Positions 8,422 to 17,181 of a DNA stretch of 40,318 bases are shown one piece after another. The translations under genes were made by a program, and so were the position numbers. This stretch comes from Gemmataceae bacterium (GTDB lineage Bacteria; Planctomycetota; Planctomycetia; Gemmatales; Gemmataceae), in assembly GCA_019748295.1 (NCBI GenBank), contig JAIEPT010000138.1:1-40318 (forward strand), in the 5' to 3' direction. The notes beneath the pieces were generated by a model. The model saw nothing but the letters and a program-made list of their open reading frames with translations. It was not told the origin of the DNA and searched no databases. Numbering within the stretch: the first letter of the stretch is position 1; each line of letters begins with the position of its first letter.

Positions 8422-9519
8422 CTAGCTGTTGATGTTCTGAATCATGTCTCGGACGGGCATCAAGCGCCGGCCGCGGCAGTCGTCGATGCACAGGGCTTTC
8501 AGCATTCGGCGGCGGAATTCGCTTTGCACGCCGTCGATCGCGCTGGCGGCCGTGCTGGCCAGCGGCAGGAACCCGCCGGCGCGGCGATCATGGCCGCCGG
8601 CTTTCCCGCCTAACCGGTTCAGCACCTGGCGTAAGACTTCGCCAGCCTGGGCGCGGGCGGCCGTGGTGCGGACCGAGAAGACCATGCGATCTTCATGCAC
8701 CCCCGCGCAGACAGCCCACTCGATCCCTTCGTGACGCACCATGAAATCGACGACCTGCGACGCCAACTCAGGGTTAGCCAAATCGTCGATCCAACTCAGC
8801 ATCAGCGAATCGTAGATGAACGAGCTTTGAAGGGCCTGAAGAAGCGCTTCGTAGAAATTGTCCGGCAAGGGAGCGTTCTTGATCTTGGCGATCAGATCCT
8901 TGTCCACCTGAGGATACAGGTAGTGCAAGGCGCTGTCGTCGAGCGGACTCGCTTCGCGCGGATAGCCGCCCAATTCCGTTTCGATGCCGTAGTAGAGGCT
9001 GGTGGCCACGCGTTGGGGCAGGCGGAGGTCCTGCTCCATCAGGTAGCGCGTCACCAACGAGCAGGTGGCGCCGAGGCTGCGGCGAACGTCGAGAAAGGGG
9101 ATGCCTTCCACTTCGCCGGGCGTCGTATGGTGATCGATCACGGCGTGAACGGGGATACCGTCGCCGAAAGTGTGCCGGCCCGTCTTGGGCTGGCTGTCCA
9201 CCATGACAAGCGCTTCGCCGGGCTGCCATTCGATCTTTTCGATGGGAACCAGTTCAAGTTCGAGGCAATCGACCATGGCCCGATTTTCGGCCCGGCAGAT
9301 GTCGCCGTCGCGGGTGATGCGTGTGGGCAGGCCCAGGCAGGTCTCCACCAAATGAGAGAGGCCCACCATGCTTCCTAGGGCGTCCGGGTCGGGATGCACA
9401 TGGGAGACGAAGGTGACTGCCTTGTAGTCAGCCAGGCTGGCGAGAAAACGATCGGAGCGACGGGTTGCGGGAGCGATACGCAGGCCGTTCAGCCCGTTGT
9501 CCGCGGATGGGCGAGACAT
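8422..9519 (-). CDS. DHH-family phosphoesterase (NrnA/RecJ-like)
   Basis: About 365 aa. Conserved DHH-superfamily motifs: SHVHPDPDALGS (motif I), MVDSQPKTGR (motif II), VIDHHTT (the DHH motif proper, motif III) and, in the DHHA1 half, GGKAGGHDRRAGG. This layout fits the NrnA group of Mn-dependent phosphodiesterases that degrade short oligoribonucleotides, pAp or cyclic dinucleotides; the substrate cannot be read from sequence. The C-terminal 35 residues beyond DHHA1 are Arg-rich. Start is uncertain: ATG at 9519 has GGAG about 11 bases upstream, and ATG at 9540 would add seven residues. Cytoplasmic. Confidence 0.88.
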   Translation of the reverse strand: MSRPSADNGLNGLRIAPATRRSDRFLASLADYKAVTFVSHVHPDPDALGSMVGLSHLVETCLGLPTRITRDGDICRAENRAMVDCLELELVPIEKIEWQPGEALVMVDSQPKTGRHTFGDGIPVHAVIDHHTTPGEVEGIPFLDVRRSLGATCSLVTRYLMEQDLRLPQRVATSLYYGIETELGGYPREASPLDDSALHYLYPQVDKDLIAKIKNAPLPDNFYEALLQALQSSFIYDSLMLSWIDDLANPELASQVVDFMVRHEGIEWAVCAGVHEDRMVFSVRTTAARAQAGEVLRQVLNRLGGKAGGHDRRAGGFLPLASTAASAIDGVQSEFRRRMLKALCIDDCRGRRLMPVRDMIQNINS

Positions 9520-9668
9520 ACTCGAGTAATCTCCGGACATTCGAGCGGACGACAAACCTAAATGGGCAGGGCCCCAGAAGGTCGCCGACCGTTTCGGCCC
9601 TCATGGCCGATTCGGATGCCTGGCCAAATGGACGTCGCCTCAAGGCGACGGCAGCAGCCGCACGCGTT

Positions 9669-10112
9669 TCACGAATCCTTGTGTCGCGGCTTCTCGGCCA
9701 GCTTCTCGAGCAAGGTCATTTGCTCGGGGCTGACCGGCATCACGGATAACCGTGATATTCGGAGCAGTTCCCATTCCTTGAGCGATGGTTCCTGCTTGAT
9801 TCGCTCCAGGGTAACGGGATGTTTCCACCGTCGCGCTGGTTTCACCTTCACGCCGACCAATTTGGGATCCGCCGGGTCGGCAATCGGCTCGGAGGCCGCG
9901 ATCATCTCGCCGACGATCGCCTTCTCCTTGCCGGTGTGATAGTAGAGGATGCGGTCACCGGGCTGCACCTCGCGGAGGTGCTTGAGGGCGAGATTGTTGG
10001 CGATTCCGTCCCACAGCGCTTCGCCATCCTGCTCGAGGTCGTCATAGCTGTAATGCGTCGGTTCTTCCTTGAAGAGCCAGGCTCGCGCGACCCGATTCGC
10101 CTTCTTGCCCAC
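9669..10112 (-). CDS. EVE domain-containing protein
   Basis: A 147-aa protein made almost entirely of an EVE domain (PUA-like fold; thymocyte nuclear protein 1 group). Typical elements are AWLFKEEPTHYSYDDLEQDG, LWDGIANNLALKHLREVQPGDRILYYHTGKEKAIVG, and the KLVGVKVKP...PVTLERIKQEPSLKEWELLR...SVMPVS segment. EVE domains bind modified nucleotides such as modified cytosines, and some act in RNA modification or restriction. The start is a GTG; GAGGG lies immediately before it, closer than usual. It follows no obvious operon partner: the DHH gene begins about 150 bp further left on the same strand. Confidence 0.88.
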   Translation of the reverse strand: MGKKANRVARAWLFKEEPTHYSYDDLEQDGEALWDGIANNLALKHLREVQPGDRILYYHTGKEKAIVGEMIAASEPIADPADPKLVGVKVKPARRWKHPVTLERIKQEPSLKEWELLRISRLSVMPVSPEQMTLLEKLAEKPRHKDS

Positions 10113-10152
10113 CCCTCGTCCTCGTTAGGACCGCCAGGACTTGATGCGTCCC

Positions 10153-10182
10153 AAAGGCGAGTTTTCGGAAATTCGCCTTTTT
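10153..10182 (+). terminator. Possible intrinsic terminator hairpin
   Basis: AAAGGCGA (10153-10160) pairs with TCGCCTTT (10173-10180), followed by TT on the plus strand. On the minus strand the 3' flank has only three T. It sits in the gap between two minus-strand genes, so its user is unclear. Confidence 0.35.
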
Positions 10183-10381
10183 CGCTCAAGTCGGCCAAGG
10201 TCCGTGGAAGAATCGTATCACCGGCCTACCCCCTTCGCAACAGTCGCACGCAGGGGTAGACCTTGTTCGAACCTAGTTACGTTCAACCTTGCCGGGTCCC
10301 GAAGATGGGCGAAGACAGGGGACTCTTGAGGACGATTTTCTCAACTGACGATGCCAGCTTCCATTGCGATGCGGGGTGAGG

Positions 10382-10942
10382 TTACGCCCCCAGTGATCTA
10401 TTGTACACAAGTCGTCGATGCAACTCATTTCGCGCATCTCGCAAAAAATTCCGAATCGCCTCCTCCCGGTAGTCCGCGTAGGTCCACGGCCAAGGTTCGA
10501 ACTGGTTCCCTTGAAACCGAAGCGTGACCTCCGCGTAAATCCCGTCCCCCAGGTAGATTCGGTGATCTCGGTCCTTAGTGGTTGCCAGGACGAACTTGGC
10601 CAGCTGTAAAAGTCCGGGGTCGAGATTGAGCGGACGCTTCTCGGGATATCGGCCGGGCTCGGCGGCGACGTCTTCGATGCGGATCGTCCAACGCTTTACC
10701 TGGGGAAGGATGTCGGCGGGCCGAAGCTGCTCGAAGATCAGGATGCGTTTCCGCAGTTCCGGTCCCATGTCCTTGGCATAGAAACTAGTATGCGAAAACT
10801 CGTAGTCCGCGCTTTTGGCGGCCAACGGGCCGTACTGGGCGACGAGCGTCGCCTCCGTTTCATCCAGCAACGCGACATGCCGGCTGAACAGCGGGATGAC
10901 CAGGAGCGATTCGTTCGGCGGAAGTTGGCGGCGCGCGATCAT
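10382..10942 (-). CDS. DUF4416 family protein
   Basis: A 186-aa soluble protein matching DUF4416 along its length: an N-terminal strand with LFSRHVALLDETEATLVAQYG, the FSHTSFYAKDMGPELRKRILIFE segment, NLDPGLLQLAKFVLATTKDRDHRIYLGDGIYAEVTL, and a C-terminal WTYADYR. Function unknown; the invariant Asp-Pro-Gly, Thr-Lys-Asp and His-Arg-Ile-Tyr-Leu clusters look like an active or binding site. No Shine-Dalgarno is visible before the ATG. It is divergent from the WD40 gene, with 81 bp between starts. Confidence 0.88.
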   Translation of the reverse strand: MIARRQLPPNESLLVIPLFSRHVALLDETEATLVAQYGPLAAKSADYEFSHTSFYAKDMGPELRKRILIFEQLRPADILPQVKRWTIRIEDVAAEPGRYPEKRPLNLDPGLLQLAKFVLATTKDRDHRIYLGDGIYAEVTLRFQGNQFEPWPWTYADYREEAIRNFLRDARNELHRRLVYNRSLGA

Positions 10943-11023
10943 GTTTTTTGACTAGCGAAAGACTCGGCGTGGCAGTTAGAATTTCCGCATCCTTCTGCTT
11001 ATCCCCGTTCTCGGGCTAAAACC

Positions 11024-14000
11024 ATGTCTTTTCGCGCGTTCTGTCCGCATTGCGGTCGAAAGTACGATTTGGCCGACCGTCTCGAAGGCAAGAAAGTGGC
11101 TTGCAAGGAATGCCAAGCGCGTTTCCTTGCGACGCCGATCGACGATGAGGCGGTGACGGCGTCGCCCCCCAAAAGCAAACCCCCGGCACGCGTCCGGCCT
11201 GTCCGCGACGATGACGATGATGCGGAAGACGAACGGCCTCGCCGTCACGTGAACGACGCTGACGAAGATCTCGACGACGAGGAGACCGAACCTTCAGGCG
11301 GCATTCGCCCCATCCACTGGGCGGTTGGCGGCATCGGGGTCGGCATCGTCGTCATGACGGTCGTGCTCGTGCTGTTGCTGAGTACGGGATCCGATGAGCC
11401 CGTCGTGGTGCAGAACAACGCGCCGCCGCCAGTCATGCAGCCAGTTCCGCAACCCGTGAACCCGTTTCCATTCCAGCCCATCCAACCGCCTGTTATCGCG
11501 CCGAATCCGTTTCAGCCGCCCGTGCAGCCGAACCCGATTCCCAAGCCGGAACCGAAACCCTTTGCCCCGGCGAATCCCGCGGGTCCGAAGCCGTTCAATC
11601 CTGATCCGCTGCCCAATCCGTTCGACAAGGTGATGGCCGCGCCGGTCGAATGGAAGGTCGAAGCCGATCCGTCCCCCGCCAAGTTCGACGTCAAGGTAAG
11701 CCCCAAGGCGTTTCAGCCGCTCATCGGCTCGCCGAACGTCGTCTTCCCGACTACACCCAGCAAGTATGTCCTGGTGAAGCACGGCCAACTCGGCAAACAG
11801 GGGGCGCAGGTCTTCGATCTGTCGAGCCTGCAAGCCGTCGCCACGTTGCCGTTGCCCAACACCTTCGAGTCGGATCGCGGCACGCTTTCGCCCGACGGCA
11901 ACTACTGGATGAAGCCCGCGAACAAGCTGGGGCAGGGCTTCGGCAAGGGGAAGACCCTGCAAGTCATCGACGTGAAAGCGGGCAATGTGCTCCCCGAGTT
12001 CACGACCTGGGACAGCGGGGAGCAATTCCACGACTTCCTCTCCGAAGGCAAAGCGATCGCCGTCTCGCGCGACTTCAAGACGACGAAGGCGGAGATTTGG
12101 AACCTCGCCACGGGTCAGCGCGACAACGAATACGAACTGAAGATGCAGAGCTTCCACGGCGGCATGTACGCCTTGAGTCCGGGCCGCAAGTATCTCGCCT
12201 GCTGCCTGGCCGACGATTCGGTCGTTCAGATCATGTTGGCCGAGACGGGCGAGTTGGTGGGGCAGCTTCTTTTCAAGGAAGAGGCAGAAGAGAAGAACGT
12301 CTTCCGCAACAGCAGCGGTTTGGGACTCGCGTTTTCCGACGACGGCGAAGAACTCGCCGCCGCCGTCAAATCGAACGACCGCATCCGCCTGATCGCCTGG
12401 AAGATGGCGACCGGCGACGTTTCCGTGGAGCATGTCCTGCACGCGGGTCCCGAATCAGGACTGCGCAATCTGTTCTCCACAAGCGACAACGGCCGCAATC
12501 TCGCCTGGCTTCCCGATCGCGCCGGCTGGCTGATCCACGGCAAAAGCATCCTTGAGTATCTCTCCGGCCGCATGATCTTCCAATTCCCCGATCCGCCCGG
12601 CCAAGAAACGAATCGGCGGTTCATCACGAAGAGCCACATGGCGGCCATCAATCGCGTCGGCGGCAACAGCCAGCTCTCGGTCGTTGCCGTGCCGAAGGAT
12701 CTCTACGCCGCGATGGACAAAGCGAAGAAGGCCAATCAGGTGACGATGGCTCTGCCGGCGGCGAAAGAAGTGGACCTTGCTTCCGTCCCGCGGCCCGCAG
12801 GCGATGCATGGAAGGGCGAGGCCGACGCGCCGCCGACTCCGGGCAAGGCGATTGGGACGGCTCCGATTCCGCTCGCGATCCCATTCCAGCAGATCCTCGA
12901 TCTCGACCTCGCCTCCGCTTCGACCGCTCAGGGGGTGATGCTCTATGCGACGCCGATCGATCCGCTCTCGGCAGTGCAGATCGTGAAGGCGGATCGTTTC
13001 GATGCGACCACCGGCAAGCCGCTCGGTTCGATGGACCTGTTTCAAACCGACCGCCTGCCGCGCCGCGATTCGCCGCACGTCTTCGGCTTCCAGCGCGACG
13101 AAGCGAAAGTTCGCGCCGCACTATCGCCCGATGCGACCCGCGTCGCCGTCCGTTTCGCGAAGACGCCGCTGCGCATCGATATCTGGGACACGACCACGAA
13201 AAAGCACATCTCCGGATGGAAGTCGGCCGACGGCAAACCGATCCGTTGGGCCCGGTTCGCGGACGGCAAAAAGCTGTGGGTCGCGGTCGATAAAACGCTC
13301 GTCCTTTGGGATGTGGACGAAGGCAAAGCGCTCGCCGCGATCGACGAGACCATCGTGGGAGCCGCCGTGTTCAGTCCCGGCGGCAAGTTGATCGCCGTGC
13401 CGACAAGCACCGGCATCGATTTGCACGACGCCAAATCGGGCGAAGCGCATGGCCGATTGGAGGCGGCACCGGACGCGTCGCTGGGCAAATCCGGCGTCTC
13501 CTTCAGCCCTGACGGCAAGGAGATCGCCGCCGCCAGCCCCAGCAACATCGTGCGCTGGAGCCTCGCCACCGGCAAGTTCGCCGGCATGCAGCAATATGCC
13601 GATACCCCAAGCATGGGCGGCCAATCGATCCACATGGGCTTCGGCAAACCGCCGGTTGATGCCGTCGTGCCGGACTTCAAGTTCCTCAGCCCCAAGTTCT
13701 TCCTGATCAACCATCAAATCTACGATTGGGCCGCCAAGCAGCCAATCTGGCAATACGACCTGTTCGGCCACAATACCCTGAAGCCGCAATCGCATCCCGA
13801 CTCGCGGCTCTGGATCGCCCGCAGCGGCAACTTCAAGACGCCGGGCGCCCTCATGGCGATCACGCTCCCCGACGTGCAGGCCGAAGGACTGTCGAACCTT
13901 CTCGCGGGCGGGAGTGCGCAACCGCTCTTCGGCCCCGGCACGCCGATCCGGATTCAGGGAGCAGGGGACGAATCGATCCGCAAGACCTGGGAACAACGCC

Positions 14001-14428
14001 TCACGGCGCGCGGCTTCAAGATCGCTCCCGGCGGACTGACGTTGTCGCTGTCGCAAAGCGAAGGGAAAAGCACCAATGCCAAGTACGTGATCTCCGAAGG
14101 AGGCCGCGGCATGTTCGGCCCGCCCCCCTCGATGTTCAAGACGCCGGGGACGAACGAAAAGACCGTCAACGTCGCCCAGCGTTCGGTGAACTGCACGCTG
14201 ACGCTGACCGACTCGGCCGGGCAACAGCTCTACACCCAGCAGCAGACGATCTCCACCGGCGACCGCATCAGCTTTCAGGGGGACAACCTGCAAGGCGCTC
14301 TCGACCAGCAGCTCAACGGCGGCATCCAATCGACGCTTGCGAACATGGCATTCCCCAAGCAGATCTACCGCATCCAGAGTCAATACCACGTGCTCCCCAA
14401 ACGCTCCCCGCTGCTGCCCCCAGGTTAA
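11024..14428 (+). CDS. Zinc-ribbon membrane protein with WD40-like repeats
   Basis: A 1134-aa protein. It opens with a zinc ribbon of MJ0042 type, CPHC (7-10) and CKEC (27-30). An Asp/Glu/Arg-rich linker (60-90) leads to one transmembrane helix (about 97-120), then a Pro/Asn/Gln-rich tether (about 130-200), and the rest is a beta-propeller-type region with WD40-like strands (for example LALSPDATRVAVRF, ARFADGKKLWVAV, AVFSPGGKLIAVPT, VSFSPDGKEIAAAS). The final 250 residues are Gln/Thr-rich. Topology is probably zinc ribbon in the cytoplasm and propeller outside. This is a common planctomycete architecture of unknown role, thought to scaffold proteins. No Shine-Dalgarno before the ATG. Confidence 0.88.
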   Translation: MSFRAFCPHCGRKYDLADRLEGKKVACKECQARFLATPIDDEAVTASPPKSKPPARVRPVRDDDDDAEDERPRRHVNDADEDLDDEETEPSGGIRPIHWAVGGIGVGIVVMTVVLVLLLSTGSDEPVVVQNNAPPPVMQPVPQPVNPFPFQPIQPPVIAPNPFQPPVQPNPIPKPEPKPFAPANPAGPKPFNPDPLPNPFDKVMAAPVEWKVEADPSPAKFDVKVSPKAFQPLIGSPNVVFPTTPSKYVLVKHGQLGKQGAQVFDLSSLQAVATLPLPNTFESDRGTLSPDGNYWMKPANKLGQGFGKGKTLQVIDVKAGNVLPEFTTWDSGEQFHDFLSEGKAIAVSRDFKTTKAEIWNLATGQRDNEYELKMQSFHGGMYALSPGRKYLACCLADDSVVQIMLAETGELVGQLLFKEEAEEKNVFRNSSGLGLAFSDDGEELAAAVKSNDRIRLIAWKMATGDVSVEHVLHAGPESGLRNLFSTSDNGRNLAWLPDRAGWLIHGKSILEYLSGRMIFQFPDPPGQETNRRFITKSHMAAINRVGGNSQLSVVAVPKDLYAAMDKAKKANQVTMALPAAKEVDLASVPRPAGDAWKGEADAPPTPGKAIGTAPIPLAIPFQQILDLDLASASTAQGVMLYATPIDPLSAVQIVKADRFDATTGKPLGSMDLFQTDRLPRRDSPHVFGFQRDEAKVRAALSPDATRVAVRFAKTPLRIDIWDTTTKKHISGWKSADGKPIRWARFADGKKLWVAVDKTLVLWDVDEGKALAAIDETIVGAAVFSPGGKLIAVPTSTGIDLHDAKSGEAHGRLEAAPDASLGKSGVSFSPDGKEIAAASPSNIVRWSLATGKFAGMQQYADTPSMGGQSIHMGFGKPPVDAVVPDFKFLSPKFFLINHQIYDWAAKQPIWQYDLFGHNTLKPQSHPDSRLWIARSGNFKTPGALMAITLPDVQAEGLSNLLAGGSAQPLFGPGTPIRIQGAGDESIRKTWEQRLTARGFKIAPGGLTLSLSQSEGKSTNAKYVISEGGRGMFGPPPSMFKTPGTNEKTVNVAQRSVNCTLTLTDSAGQQLYTQQQTISTGDRISFQGDNLQGALDQQLNGGIQSTLANMAFPKQIYRIQSQYHVLPKRSPLLPPG

Positions 14429-14490
14429 GAGGTTATTTCAAAATTCGGGCGGAGATTGGGAGGGCGAGGCGCGTTGCGCTGTCATGTCGA

Positions 14491-14700
14491 AAGGCGAGCG
14501 GCGCCTGCATTTCTCCGCTCTCCCTCCGGGAGAGCCGGGAGAGGGGCCGGGGGTGAGGGCGTGCGGCGTGGCGTTTCGCGAGAAAAGGCGCCCTCACCCC
14601 AGCCCTCTCCCGGAGGGGGAGGGAGGTAGACTAGCGGCCCTCACCCCAGGCCTCTCCCGGAGGGAGAGGGAGGTAGACTAGCTCCTGTCGCTCGCCAAAG
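14491..14700. repeat. H2 repeat cluster in the WD40-folD gap
   Basis: The 508-bp gap before folD holds three CTCTCCC/GGGAGAG palindromes around 14517-14545, 14600-14630 and 14645-14670. GGGAGGGAGGTAGACTAG occurs twice in direct orientation. The edge GGCGAGCGGCGCCTGCATTT is shared in reverse with the element at 962-1056. No gene is seen in 14429-14936. Confidence 0.8.
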
Positions 14701-14936
14701 CAGCCGATTCGCACCGTCAGCAAACCCTGTCATGACGGTAGCGGAAGGGATGGATGGACGCGCAGGGGTAGCGGGATCGCTTGAGTGCGATTTTTCGGGG
14801 AGTCGGGAGCCTGGGTCGTCGGGACAACGGACCGTTCTCTGAGGGCGGGCGAAGTCACCTTCGTCACCGAACGGGTTTTTGCGGGGAAGTCGCTCGTACA
14901 ATAGCCCTCCCCCCCACTACCCGCGCGAGGGATGTC

Positions 14937-15806
14937 ATGCCGGTCATTCTCGATGGCAAGAAACTCTCCGAGACGATTCGTCAGGAAGTCGCCGCCGCGA
15001 CGGCGGAACTGGCAGCCGCGCATGGCGTGAAGCCGGGGTTGGCGGCGGTGCTGGTGGGCGAAAATCCGGCCAGCCAGATTTATGTTCGCAACAAGCGCAA
15101 GGCGTGCGAGAACGCGGGGCTTGCGAGTTGGCTGCACCAACTATCGGCCGACACGACGCAGCAGCAACTGCTCGACCTGGTGGCCCAGCTGAATGCGGAC
15201 CCGCAGGTGCATGGCATTTTGGTGCAGTTGCCGTTGCCCAAGCAGATCGAGGAGGCGGCCATCATTCGGGCCGTATCGCCGCTCAAGGATGTGGACGGGT
15301 TCAGTCCCGAGAGCCTGGGCCGGATGGTGGAGGGGCATCCGCGCTTTCTTCCTTGCACGCCGGCGGGGGTGCAGGAGATGCTTCGGCGTTACCAGATTCC
15401 CACCGAAGGAAAGCATGTCGTGATCGTGGGCCGAAGCAACATCGTCGGCAAGCCGCTCGCCAACATGCTGATGCAGAAGGGGCCGGGCGCCGACGCCACG
15501 GTGACCATCTGCCATAGCCGAACCAAGAACATCGCCGAGTTCACTCGGCAAGCGGACATCGTCGTCATGGCGATTGGGCAGGCAAAGTTTCTGAAGGCGG
15601 ACATGATTCGCGAAGGGGCGGTTGTCGTCGACGTCGGCATCAATCGGCTGCCCGACGGCAAGCTGGCAGGGGACGTCGATTACCAGGAAGTGGCTCCGAA
15701 GACTTACGCGATCACGCCGGTTCCCGGGGGCGTGGGGCCGATGACGATCGCGATGCTCTTGAAAAACACCGCGGAAAGCTGTCGATTGTCGCTTCAGGGG
15801 CGATAG
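14937..15806 (+). CDS. folD: Bifunctional methylenetetrahydrofolate dehydrogenase / methenyltetrahydrofolate cyclohydrolase
   Basis: A 289-aa FolD, the usual length. It interconverts 5,10-methylene-, methenyl- and 10-formyl-tetrahydrofolate with NADP. Motifs: GENPASQIYVRNKRKAC with the catalytic Lys region, VHGILVQLPLPKQI, KDVDGF, PCTPAGV, the Rossmann loop VVIVGRSNIVGKPLANML, and the C-terminal ITPVPGGVGPMTIAMLL. The ATG at 14937 is preceded by GAGGG five bases upstream and gives the family N-terminus MPVILDGKKL. Cytoplasmic; monocistronic or with the permease that begins 104 bp downstream. Confidence 0.97.
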   Translation: MPVILDGKKLSETIRQEVAAATAELAAAHGVKPGLAAVLVGENPASQIYVRNKRKACENAGLASWLHQLSADTTQQQLLDLVAQLNADPQVHGILVQLPLPKQIEEAAIIRAVSPLKDVDGFSPESLGRMVEGHPRFLPCTPAGVQEMLRRYQIPTEGKHVVIVGRSNIVGKPLANMLMQKGPGADATVTICHSRTKNIAEFTRQADIVVMAIGQAKFLKADMIREGAVVVDVGINRLPDGKLAGDVDYQEVAPKTYAITPVPGGVGPMTIAMLLKNTAESCRLSLQGR

Positions 15807-15910
15807 GTTATGCTCGGGTTGTCGCCCATCGACGGGTTGGCGGTCGCACCTCCTCTCCTCGTTCGCCCGCCGTCGGTTTCGAATGCCGCGTATCTTGGGA
15901 GCGCCGCGAC

Positions 15911-17107
15911 ATGACTGCGATGCGGACCGCGACGAAGCTTGGTCTGAACATCCTTTATCTTCTCGCCATCATCCTCGCCCTGCATTGGGGCCAACGGCTC
16001 ATCGTTCCCGTGATGATGAGCCTGGTTCTGGCGGCCCTCTTGGGGCCGGGGGCCGGATGGCTGCACCGGACGTTGAAAATCCGCTGGAGCCTTTCGTGCC
16101 TGGTCGTCATTTGCGGGTTGCTCATCGTCAACATTCTGATGACGGTCGTCTTCGGGATGACCGTTTCGCGCATCGCACAGCAAATTCCGACGAGCGAGTA
16201 CGATGTAAAGCAGTTTTACGCCAAAATCCGAGGGAAGATCGAAACCGCCAGCCCGTGGGAGTTGGATGAAGTCATCTTTCCCAAGAATCCGGAATCGGTG
16301 TCGGAGATTCGGGCGTATCAAATGCTGCTCGAGAACGTCCGGCCTTTCCTGATCGACCTGGCGAAAGCGGGCGGCCTTAGTTTCGGCTATTGGATTCTGA
16401 TCCTGTTCACGCTTCTCTTTCTGATGTTGGAGGCGAAGCAGCTTTCAAGGCGAGTGATCGAGATTTTCGGGCCCAGCGAGGAGACGCGCTCCCGCGTGGC
16501 GGACGCCCTGGACGACATGGCGAAGCAAGTGCGGACCTATTTGGTATGGCGCACCATCATCAACTTCGCCCTGGCGATCGTGATCGGACTCACCTATCAG
16601 GTCGCGGGTCTCAAGCAGGCATGGACATGGGCGATCCTGCTGGCGATCCTCAATTACATTCCCTACCTTGGCCCGCTCCTCGCCGGCGTGCCTCCGCTGA
16701 TCGACGCCTTGCTCAATACGAGCATGTCGTGGGTGGTGTTCTTGTTCATCGCCTACTGGTGCATCATCATTCTCGAGGGGTATCTCATCGTCCCCGTGCT
16801 GATGGGGCGGAACATGGAGATGAACGCGACGACAGTGATGCTCGCATGCATGTTTTGGGAACTGATCTGGGGACTCCCGGGCCTCTTCCTGGCGATGCCG
16901 ATCATGGCGGCGGTCAAGACGATCTGCTACCACGTCCCCGGCTGGCGCCCTTGGGCGAATCTGATGAGCGCCGCGGAAGACGAAGTCCCGCCCGGAGCCG
17001 CTGGGGACAAAAACGAACCCCCCGCCATCCTCGCGGGAAGCAGCGCCTCGCTGCCGACGATTCCGACGATCGTACCCGACGAGCCGCCGACATCGTCGAA
17101 GATTTGA
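15911..17107 (+). CDS. AI-2E family transporter (PerM/UPF0118)
   Basis: A 398-aa polytopic membrane protein with about seven to eight helices: two N-terminal (19-45), one around 58-80, one near 158-175, then a dense cluster at 210-340. The family signature region LLAILNYIPYLGPLLAGVPP, followed by EGYLIVPVLMGRNMEMNA and WGLPGLFLAMPIMAAVK, is intact. Members are proposed exporters of small molecules (autoinducer-2) or ion antiporters; substrate cannot be assigned. The last 50 residues are a soluble Pro/Ala/Glu-rich tail. GGAG lies nine bases before the ATG; a second in-frame ATG is at 15920. Confidence 0.9.
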   Translation: MTAMRTATKLGLNILYLLAIILALHWGQRLIVPVMMSLVLAALLGPGAGWLHRTLKIRWSLSCLVVICGLLIVNILMTVVFGMTVSRIAQQIPTSEYDVKQFYAKIRGKIETASPWELDEVIFPKNPESVSEIRAYQMLLENVRPFLIDLAKAGGLSFGYWILILFTLLFLMLEAKQLSRRVIEIFGPSEETRSRVADALDDMAKQVRTYLVWRTIINFALAIVIGLTYQVAGLKQAWTWAILLAILNYIPYLGPLLAGVPPLIDALLNTSMSWVVFLFIAYWCIIILEGYLIVPVLMGRNMEMNATTVMLACMFWELIWGLPGLFLAMPIMAAVKTICYHVPGWRPWANLMSAAEDEVPPGAAGDKNEPPAILAGSSASLPTIPTIVPDEPPTSSKI

Positions 17108-17181
17108 ATAGGATCGCCACCTGTCGCGCGTGAACCGCGACCTGCAACATCGCGCGAATCATCCCTTCTTGGCGCAGTGTC